From contig JAHRWA010000074.1 in assembly GCA_019090455.1 (NCBI GenBank), positions 190,038-254,037 of the forward strand: a DNA stretch of 64,000 nucleotides, written 5' to 3'. This DNA is from Pseudomonadales bacterium (GTDB lineage Bacteria > Pseudomonadota > Gammaproteobacteria > Pseudomonadales > DC-out160). The notes under the pieces are model-generated. The model saw nothing but the letters and a program-made list of their open reading frames with translations. It had not been told where the DNA came from and made no database searches. Below, one piece after another: positions 58,402-64,000 of the stretch (positions are counted from its first letter, which is position 1; each line of letters begins with the position of its first letter). The translations under genes were made by a program, and so were the position numbers.

Positions 58402-59439
58402 ATGAAATATCGTAAGCTAGGGAAAACCAATATTGATGTCAGCCTAATCGGTCTAGGCACGATGACGTGGGGCTTTCAAAATACGGAAATGCAAGGTCAT
58501 GAGCAAATGGATTATGCCGTGGATCACGGTATCAATTTTTTTGACACCGCAGAGATGTATGCCATACCCCCTACTGCTAAAACATATGGAACCACCGAAA
58601 ACATAATCGGCTCCTGGTTTGCCTCACGTAAGAAGCGCGACGATATTATACTGGCCTCTAAAATAGCGGGACCGGGATTACCTTGGATACGAGACGGTGA
58701 AGAGATTAATGCCGTCAATGTGGTGAAGGCCGTTGAGAGTAGTTTGACGCGGTTGCAAACGGACTATATCGATTTGTTCCAATTGCATTGGCCGAATCGA
58801 GGGTCGTATCATTTTGGTGAGCAATGGAATTTCGCACCGAAAGCCGATGCAGAAGCCGAAACAGCAAACTTTAGGGAAGTACTAGAATCTTGTAAGGCGC
58901 TAATTGAAGCGGGAAAAATTCGTTACATCGGTCTTTCAAATGAAACCGCATGGGCGATGATGAAGTGGCTACGTCTATCGGAAGAATATGATTTGCCCCG
59001 TATCGTATCGATACAAAATGAATACTCTTTACTAAACCGTCAGTTTGAACCTGACCTGCAAGAAATCGCAATACAAGAAGACTGTGGTTTATTAGCTTGG
59101 TCTCCGTTAACGCGCGGATTTTTGAGTGGCAAATATGCGGGTGGTGCAAGACCAGAGGGTAGTCGTCTGAGCATTGAGACTAGGCGCGAACACAGGGACA
59201 GACCTCAAACTGAAAAGGCAGCAAATGCCTATGTTGAATTGGCGAGAAAGCACGATTTAGATCCCTGCCAGATGGCGATCGCTTTTGTGAACAGCAGACC
59301 TTTTGTGACCTCTACCTTGATTGGCGCCACCAATATCGAGCAGCTTAAAACAAATATTGATGCGATTGATCTGGATTTGAGTCAAGAGGTTTTAGACGCG
59401 ATTGAAATGCTTCGCCAAGATCATCCTATGCCTTTTTGA
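58402..59439 (+). CDS. NADPH-dependent aldo/keto reductase (Tas-like)
   Basis: 345-residue TIM-barrel oxidoreductase. MKYRKLGKTNIDVSLIGLGTM begins the barrel; FDTAEMY has the catalytic Asp and Tyr, ASKIAGPG the Lys, and LFQLHWPNR the His. NADPH binding is suggested by the SRLSIETRREHRDRP segment. The protein closely resembles the Tas group. The ATG at 58402 follows AGGGG; an upstream ATG at 58351 is not preceded by a ribosome site. Confidence 0.88.
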   Translation: MKYRKLGKTNIDVSLIGLGTMTWGFQNTEMQGHEQMDYAVDHGINFFDTAEMYAIPPTAKTYGTTENIIGSWFASRKKRDDIILASKIAGPGLPWIRDGEEINAVNVVKAVESSLTRLQTDYIDLFQLHWPNRGSYHFGEQWNFAPKADAEAETANFREVLESCKALIEAGKIRYIGLSNETAWAMMKWLRLSEEYDLPRIVSIQNEYSLLNRQFEPDLQEIAIQEDCGLLAWSPLTRGFLSGKYAGGARPEGSRLSIETRREHRDRPQTEKAANAYVELARKHDLDPCQMAIAFVNSRPFVTSTLIGATNIEQLKTNIDAIDLDLSQEVLDAIEMLRQDHPMPF

Positions 59440-59446
59440 TTCCCTA

Positions 59447-59474
59447 TTGCGCATTGCGCAACTTAATGTATAAT
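59447..59474 (+). promoter_or_regulatory. Promoter and operator of higBA
   Basis: TTGCGCA-T-TGCGCAA (59447-59461) is a perfect palindrome covering the -35 (TTGCGC), and a perfect TATAAT is at 59469-59474 with a 16-base spacer. The expected transcript start is at about 59481, the higB ATG itself. It is a likely HigA-binding operator. Confidence 0.7.
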
Positions 59475-59480
59475 AATATT

Positions 59481-59759
59481 ATGATTCAGAGTTTTAAGCA
59501 CAAAGGACTAGAAAAGCTATTCACTAAAGGTGTGAAGTCAGGAGTGCGAGCTGATCATGTAACGAAGATCATTGACCAATTAACCGCTTTGCATACCGCG
59601 ATGATTGTAGCTGATATGGATGTTCCTGGTTGGCGTTTACATGAACTTAAAGGAAAACTTAAAGGACACTGGTCCATTACCGTGAATAAAAATTGGCGAA
59701 TTGTTTTCAGATTTGAAAACGGAGATGCTTACGTAGTTAATTACGAGGATTATCATTAA
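59481..59759 (+). CDS. higB: HigB-type toxin (RelE superfamily)
   Basis: 92-residue mRNA-cleaving toxin of the plasmid-maintenance killer type. MIQSFKHKGLEKLFTKG and PGWRLHELKGKLKGHWSITVNKNWRIVFRF include the conserved basic and catalytic residues. There is no Shine-Dalgarno sequence and the ATG coincides with the predicted transcript start, so leaderless translation is possible. The antitoxin gene overlaps in TAATG. Confidence 0.9.
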   Translation: MIQSFKHKGLEKLFTKGVKSGVRADHVTKIIDQLTALHTAMIVADMDVPGWRLHELKGKLKGHWSITVNKNWRIVFRFENGDAYVVNYEDYH

Positions 59760-60055
59760 TGAGCATTCAGCAATACAACCCACCGCATCCTGGCGGTTTT
59801 ATTAAGCGGGTTTATTTAGAGCCTTATGGACTGGGTTCTAACGAAGTCTCTGCAAAACTACAAGTTAGCGCAAGTACCTTTAACCGTTTAATTAACGAAA
59901 AATCGGACGTATCACCAGAGATGGCGTTGAAGCTGTCCAAAGTTATTGGTCGTAGTCCTGAGAGTTGGCTATTGATGCAAGACAATTTTAATCTCTCGAA
60001 GGCCAAGAACAAAATCGATCTTTCAAATTATGATGCGATAAAGTTTGCGATTTAA
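59759..60055 (+). CDS. higA: HigA-type antitoxin
   Basis: 98-residue helix-turn-helix protein of the HigA/XRE type. PPHPGGFIKRVYLEPYGLGSNEVSAKLQVSASTFNRLINEKSDVSPEMALKLSKVIGRSPESWLLMQ covers the DNA-binding domain and dimer region. It neutralises HigB and autorepresses, probably via the palindrome at 59447. Start overlaps the higB stop by one base. Confidence 0.92.
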   Translation: MSIQQYNPPHPGGFIKRVYLEPYGLGSNEVSAKLQVSASTFNRLINEKSDVSPEMALKLSKVIGRSPESWLLMQDNFNLSKAKNKIDLSNYDAIKFAI

Positions 60056-60138
60056 ATTGAGTTGTTGAGGAATATTATTCTTCCGTTTTGAAACCTGTCT
60101 TATATTGCTTAAGCTACCAAAATATTAAGGAGAATAAA

Positions 60139-60621
60139 ATGCGAAGCACAGCCAATAGAAAACCCTTAGTGACAAATTATAAGACTAATGATTCAGTGAC
60201 GAGTATTCTGACAAGAAACGAATTCCAACTAGTTCAACAGGGCGCTTTGGTGGAATTAGACAATCTGCCTGCCCATGAACTCTCCCACGTTATACAGCAG
60301 GGTTCTGTACTCAAAAAGCATCGTATTGTTGTGATCAATAAGCATCAATGGGCGGGTCTGTCAGGCTCGGCACTAGAGGGCGTTTTACAAAATATCTTTC
60401 GAATTGCTAATGTCAATTCAATGATATTATTCTTTGATGAAGCCGATGCTATTTTTGGAAAACGATCTGATATCAAAAGTTCTCACGATCGTTATGCCAA
60501 TATTGAAACCAATTATTTGCTAGAAAAAGTAAAACAATACGGAGGGGTGGTTTTCGCGAACATGTCATCAAAGAGCGGTATCAAACTGAAACATTGGGAG
60601 AAGTGCCGCGTAAGAAAATAA
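60139..60621 (+). CDS. Small AAA+-like protein with Walker B but no Walker A
   Basis: 160 residues from an ATG with a perfect AAGGAG ribosome site. Residues 94-137 (ILFFDEADAIFGKRSDI then SHDRYANIETNYLL) match the Walker B and following helix of the AAA+ family ATPases whose members read LFFDEADALFGKRSEV. The N-terminal 75 residues are not AAA-like in the P-loop region and no GxxxxGKT is present. The protein ends after the sensor 1 strand, so arginine finger and lid are lacking. It is directly downstream of higBA. It may be a truncated paralogue, a regulatory subunit or a decaying gene; the good ribosome site argues for expression. Confidence 0.6.
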   Translation: MRSTANRKPLVTNYKTNDSVTSILTRNEFQLVQQGALVELDNLPAHELSHVIQQGSVLKKHRIVVINKHQWAGLSGSALEGVLQNIFRIANVNSMILFFDEADAIFGKRSDIKSSHDRYANIETNYLLEKVKQYGGVVFANMSSKSGIKLKHWEKCRVRK

Positions 60622-60656
60622 AGCCCTAGCTTGCTTTTGTACTCGTAGATATCAGA

Positions 60657-61349
60657 CTACTCTAGATCCTCTTTTAGTTGAGTTTTAAAATAGTGGGACA
60701 TAGACCGGGTTCGGCTAGTTTTGAATTTTACAGCGCTAGAGGTTATTTGAGTGATTCTGTCGAATCGGAAGTTACGGTAGTCTTCGCGCAGTTCGCACCA
60801 AGCGAGCAGAGTCCAATTGTCTCCCCAACCGATCATAGTCAAAGGCCAAATACAGCGCCTACTTTCATTTCCGTTATTGTCTGCATAGTCTAAATTAAGT
60901 TTGTGTTTGTCTTCACAGGCTTTTCTTAATTGTAAATGAAGGGCCCGTTTATCATTGTCCTTGTTGAGTATCGGTATTCGGTAAGCCTGTTCTTCAGCGA
61001 TAAGTTTAAGATTCTCCGGTAGAACCGATAGAATTTTATCCTCAGCTTGTCGCGCCGCTTGCGCTAGTTCCTTGTCGGTAAATGCCCGAACCATTCTTAA
61101 ACCGATGAGTAAGGATTGCAGCTCGTCATGTTTGAACATCAAGGGAGGAAGATGCTTACCCGGTTTGAGCATGTAGCCCACACCGGGTTCGCCTTCTAGC
61201 GCAACGCCAGAAAGTTCAAGTGCCTGGATGTCTCGGTAGATCGTCCGAATAGAAACATTCATTTTGTCAGCAAGTTGCTTTGCCGTGATGGCGCTACGAC
61301 GGCCTTGTAAAGCGGACATCAACTGAAATAAACGCTCAGCCTTATTCAT
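60657..61349 (-). CDS. YafY-family transcriptional regulator (HTH + WYL)
   Basis: 230 residues from the ATG at 61349. An HTH_11-type domain (ITAKQLADKMNVSIRTIYRDIQAL, about residues 20-44) precedes a WYL domain (about 115-225) with the conserved WTLLAWCELREDYRNFRFDRI. Such proteins respond to small ligands or DNA/RNA and often control an adjacent gene. The neighbouring ABM-type gene, 40 bases upstream on the same strand, is the obvious partner. Confidence 0.88.
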   Translation of the reverse strand: MNKAERLFQLMSALQGRRSAITAKQLADKMNVSIRTIYRDIQALELSGVALEGEPGVGYMLKPGKHLPPLMFKHDELQSLLIGLRMVRAFTDKELAQAARQAEDKILSVLPENLKLIAEEQAYRIPILNKDNDKRALHLQLRKACEDKHKLNLDYADNNGNESRRCIWPLTMIGWGDNWTLLAWCELREDYRNFRFDRITQITSSAVKFKTSRTRSMSHYFKTQLKEDLE

Positions 61350-61389
61350 GCACGTTAAGCTTCCTGAAGATTGAGTGAGGCTAAAAACC

Positions 61390-61731
61390 TTAGATTTTAT
61401 CAGCAGAATCGGCTTTAGCAAGCCCATGTGATGAATGCTGCACGTTAAAGTGATTCATGTTGACTGACTCAGGATCAATGCACTTCATGAAATCAGACTC
61501 TGCATGTGCGGCCATGAATTGGGCTGATGCCGCTTCAGCAGCTTCCATGGACTCCCATAAGACGAGATCGGACCAGAGCCCCTCACTGTTATTCGAGAGA
61601 TAGCGGGATTGGTAACCGTTTTGTTTAGCTAGCCAATGAGTGATGGTTTTATTGGATTCCAAAAATTGGCTGTTATCAATGTTAGTGGATAACTTGAAAG
61701 TAATAAGTTCGATTGCTGTGGTGCTATTCAT
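61390..61731 (-). CDS. ABM-fold small protein next to YafY
   Basis: 113-residue dimeric alpha-beta-barrel protein. ELITFKLSTNIDNSQFLESNKTITHWLAKQNGYQSRYLS and WSDLVLWESMEAAEAASAQFM are the usual ABM-like strands and helix. No catalytic residues can be named. It is immediately upstream of and cotranscribed with the YafY-type regulator. Confidence 0.65.
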   Translation of the reverse strand: MNSTTAIELITFKLSTNIDNSQFLESNKTITHWLAKQNGYQSRYLSNNSEGLWSDLVLWESMEAAEAASAQFMAAHAESDFMKCIDPESVNMNHFNVQHSSHGLAKADSADKI

Positions 61732-61965
61732 AGTTATTTCTCTGGGTGATTCATTGGTTTGGTTGTTGCTGCAGCGGGATAAATATAGGTTTCTGCAGTG
61801 TCAGGATGTGTCAGTAGAGAATCGGGTAAATACTAAGGTATATTACAAGTGGAGTGGTTATGGGCATCGCGCCTATGTTCCGAAGTTTAGTCGTTTGAAA
61901 TTTCCAATTCTAAGACAAGGTATTCTGAAACAGAGCCATCAAAAGTACGGGGTAAATGACTGTGA

Positions 61966-62169
61966 AGCTCTGATGCTGCCGTTGCCTATGCGAAATTACG
62001 AACTGACTGTGAGAGTGAAGGCAAACCATTAGGGGCGATGGATATGTTAATAGCGGCACATTCCGTTGCTGTGAAAGCTGTTCTGATCACCAATGACAAG
62101 GCTTTTTATAATGTCGGCCATTATTTAATGTTGGATGATTGGACAAAACCAATACGCGCTGATGCTTAG
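61966..62169 (+). pseudogene. VapC-type PIN toxin, 5'-truncated remnant
   Basis: The open frame after a TGA at 61963 reads DAAVAYAKLRTDCESEGKPLGAMDMLIAAHSVAVKAVLITND and ends with TAG at 62167-62169. That matches the second half of VapC PIN domains, with the Asp in MDMLIAAH and a late ITND. The first half with its catalytic Asp cannot be found in one frame; a possible frameshifted piece (ILKQSHQKYG) lies just upstream. No start codon or vapB was seen, so it is likely dead. Confidence 0.7.
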
Positions 62170-62332
62170 TATGGGTATACGTACTCTTGAATTTTAGATC
62201 CTATTATAAGAAGAAGTTATTGTTGAGCGTTAAATATAGATGTCGAATAGCATTCTTATTTTCAATATCACACTCTACATGTCTGCCAAGCTCAAGCTCA
62301 AGCATCGACCTCATTCAACAGTTGGCGCAGGT

Positions 62333-62551
62333 CTAATTAAAAAATAATTTAAAGCGCAGGCCGTTATTGATCATCACTTTAGGAAAAATACGTTCCTGTA
62401 ATGCAGTGGTTTTAATTGTGCGGCTGACAATCTCTTGGAAAATGGTTTTTCTCTGAAAATGCTGTAGCAATTGCACCTTCTCGGCAGTAACCCTAAAGAC
62501 TCTAAGAGTTTGAAAAGCCTTATCTACGCCCGTACCGCTACAACCAACCAT
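62333..62551 (-). CDS. Possible small protein coupled to the SGNH gene
   Basis: A 72-residue frame whose ATG (62551) overlaps the end of the SGNH hydrolase gene (stop at 62538). It begins MVGCSGTGVDK and continues Lys/Arg- and Phe-rich. No ribosome site or family was recognised. It could be a translationally coupled protein or chance. Confidence 0.25.
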   Translation of the reverse strand: MVGCSGTGVDKAFQTLRVFRVTAEKVQLLQHFQRKTIFQEIVSRTIKTTALQERIFPKVMINNGLRFKLFFN

Positions 62552-63527
62552 GATCAAGCATATGGCTGTACAATGTATATGCCACAATCTGATTCCCTGC
62601 CGCATTAAGGTGGACATTATCCTCCCGAAGAGAGGATGGAGTGGTACCTTTTTCATAATCAATAACGGATTGCGACTCATTTGGATCATAGGATTCAATC
62701 AGAACCTGACGGATATCTAAATAGGAATCACCAAATTCAAACTTCAATTGCTCATTAATTGCTGTGATACTTGAATGGGACGTCGTACCAGTATACTCAG
62801 CCTCACCGTTAATGACGGATAAAACAATAATTCTTGATGTTACTTTAGCAAATAGATTATAAATCCGAAGGACATCAAGCAACACTGTATCTAGTTCATG
62901 GGCATTATTTCTCCCAACCCAAATAACAGCTATATCATTAGCGGCTATATCTAAAGCCGTTGGTTTAAAAAGGTCTCCTTCCTTTACGGCAACTGGTTGC
63001 AGCAGCTCAGCAACATCAAAATAATAAGACCCATCATCTCGACGCCGATACAACATCCCGGGCACAGAATTGATGCGCCCTTCAAGATAATTTAAACCCT
63101 GAGAAGTTAATGGATGAACGCCTGGGATAGCCAATCCAAACACTCCTGTCTCAGATATTTCTGAGACATATGGAGAAATGTAAACAGGCCTTACTCCCAT
63201 TCTCGCCGAAATCTGCTTTGAGGTTTGACCACCAACGCCTTTATTAATAACCTGTAAATTAGTCACTTCAGAAAGAGAAGTGCGCCACTGAAAACCATAC
63301 GCACCACTTGTCAAGGAATCACCAACTGCAAAAATTCGAGACTTCGGAGTAATCTTATTAATAGGGCTACTATTATCTGCAATGCCATCAATATCTGTAT
63401 GTGATGACTCATCAAGATTGTCGCTGAAGCAGCCTGCTAACGAAAACAAAAAACAGCTGTACAGCAAGCCACTACGTATAAAAATCAAATCATCATTCCT
63501 TTTTAAAAATGCGAGTTTACACGGCAT
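62538..63527 (-). CDS. SGNH/GDSL-type hydrolase lipoprotein
   Basis: 329 residues. A lipoprotein signal (LYSCFLFSLAGC) precedes the hydrolase. The blocks are AVGDSLTSGAYG (Ser), VINKGVGGQTS (Gly), IWVGRNNA (Asn) and DNVHLN near the end (Asp and His). Family members are esterases, lipases or carbohydrate O-deacetylases; the long insertion around residues 120-180 is unusual. No neighbour fixes the substrate. Confidence 0.78.
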   Translation of the reverse strand: MPCKLAFLKRNDDLIFIRSGLLYSCFLFSLAGCFSDNLDESSHTDIDGIADNSSPINKITPKSRIFAVGDSLTSGAYGFQWRTSLSEVTNLQVINKGVGGQTSKQISARMGVRPVYISPYVSEISETGVFGLAIPGVHPLTSQGLNYLEGRINSVPGMLYRRRDDGSYYFDVAELLQPVAVKEGDLFKPTALDIAANDIAVIWVGRNNAHELDTVLLDVLRIYNLFAKVTSRIIVLSVINGEAEYTGTTSHSSITAINEQLKFEFGDSYLDIRQVLIESYDPNESQSVIDYEKGTTPSSLREDNVHLNAAGNQIVAYTLYSHMLDHGWL

Positions 63528-63657
63528 TACATTATTAGGCTAGAAATTCACTTGTTACGCAGGGGTAATTGATAGCACACAGCTTAACCGTGAAGAAAAG
63601 CAGCACGAACGTGGCGGCCTCTATTTACCTCGAGAGAACCAGGGTCAAGACAGGGTT

Positions 63658-63685
63658 CCCGAATTCAGCTCTTAAGTGTAATTAT
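63658..63685. repeat. Putative terminal inverted repeat of the IS30-type element
   Basis: On the transposase strand the sequence after its stop reads CACTTAAGAGCTGAATTC, resembling the short ends of IS30-family elements. The other end is outside the window, so the pairing cannot be confirmed. Confidence 0.35.
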
Positions 63686-64000
63686 TTATATTAAAGGTTC
63701 AAACGTATTGTTAAATATTTGATTCGGAGTTAAGTAGCTTCTTGTTTTTCTTGACCGGTTATTTAGGTTGTCTACTGCATCTTTAATCTCCTTCCAAGAG
63801 ACAGTACTAAAATCCGTTTTCTTTGGAAAAAAATTGACGAAGCAACCCATTTGTATTCTCATTGATGCCTCTTTCCCATGATGAGTACGGGTGTGCAAAA
63901 TAGGTTTCCGCATCTAGGGCTCGCGCCACTTTTTCATGGAGCACAAATTCCGAGCCATTGTCGAAGGTCAGTGTTTTTACTTTGTCTTTGTGCCGTTTTA
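63686..64000 (-). mobile_element. IS30-family transposase, C-terminal part, frameshifted
   Basis: The frame entering from the right edge reads LTFDNGSEF and YSSWERGINENTNGLLRQ, with the last Asp and Glu of the DDE core. At a run of seven T (A at 63827-63833 on the plus strand) it shifts and stops at 63807, while the expected ending (FPKKTDFSTVSWKEIKDAVDNLNNRSRKTRSYLTPNQIF) continues in another frame to 63686. One T fewer would join them. It is a pseudogene, a sequencing error or a slippage site. Confidence 0.85.

Noticed and set aside
61640..62032. 130-codon frame on the plus strand
   Set aside because: Covers the antisense of the ABM gene and the vapC remnant in the wrong frame; at most it carries a frameshifted vapC piece.
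62498..62551. P-loop-like MVGCSGTG at the start of the short frame
   Set aside because: No GK(S/T) follows and the frame is only the reverse side of a gene end; not evidence of an ATPase.

Overview
The window is chromosomal DNA of a Gram-negative gammaproteobacterium. The first 14.8 kb (spoT, rpoZ, gmk, yicC, rph, a crc/xthA-type gene, pyrE, slmA, argB, algC, coaBC, radC, rpmB, rpmG) follows the Pseudomonas order of housekeeping genes almost gene for gene, so a member of the Pseudomonadales/Cellvibrionales/Oceanospirillales side of the class is likely. Base composition is moderate and intergenic DNA is A+T rich. No rRNA, tRNA or CRISPR array was found. The left edge cuts spoT and the right edge cuts an IS30-type insertion sequence.

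Region 1 (1-14.8 kb) is the conserved core: ppGpp metabolism, transcription (omega), guanylate kinase, RNA processing, pyrimidine and arginine synthesis, CoA synthesis, a membrane-anchored AlgC, and a ribosomal protein pair with a clear promoter and terminator. dut, which normally sits between coaBC and algC, is absent. The gene in the crc position keeps all exonuclease III catalytic residues.

Region 2 (14.8-28.5 kb, minus strand) is a Wzx/Wzy-type exopolysaccharide locus: priming phosphotransferase, a BY-kinase-like ATPase without the P-loop lysine, OPX export lipoprotein, Wzz-type polymerase co-factor, three glycosyltransferases, Wzy, polysaccharide deacetylase, Wzx flippase and a putative lipoprotein glycosidase. 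Several genes overlap by a few bases. A 20-bp perfect palindrome lies between the priming enzyme and the next gene. Two acyltransferase-type genes follow, converging with overlapping stop codons.

Region 3 (30.9-45 kb) is mixed metabolism and repair: a small membrane protein, a lone HyuA-type hydantoinase, mutM, gamma-glutamyltransferase, a phosphodiesterase, a TSUP exporter, coaD, RhlE, an SLC13 transporter and NADP-type glutamate dehydrogenase.

Region 4 (45-57.3 kb) is envelope and redox biology: a Spy/CpxP-like protein with a His tail, a cysteine-rich lipoprotein, then an operon of a methionine-rich outer-membrane protein, a lipid-anchored mini-cytochrome c and a TlpA-like thioredoxin. A Bcp peroxiredoxin, a DegQ/HtrA protease, an M28 peptidase, an EmrAB-type efflux pair and CheX follow. 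A second, degraded copy of the emrB 3' end lies 2.7 kb from emrB in the same orientation.

Region 5 (57.4-64 kb) becomes accessory: a DMT transporter, an aldo/keto reductase, a higBA toxin-antitoxin pair, a small AAA+-like protein with Walker B but no Walker A, a YafY-type regulator next to an ABM-fold protein, a vapC remnant, an SGNH hydrolase lipoprotein and a frameshifted IS30 transposase.

A genome habit visible throughout is short (7-21 bp) imperfect tandem duplication in spacers and occasionally inside genes. The best candidates for something undescribed are the Met-rich outer-membrane protein/cytochrome/TlpA operon and the Walker-B-only small protein behind higBA.
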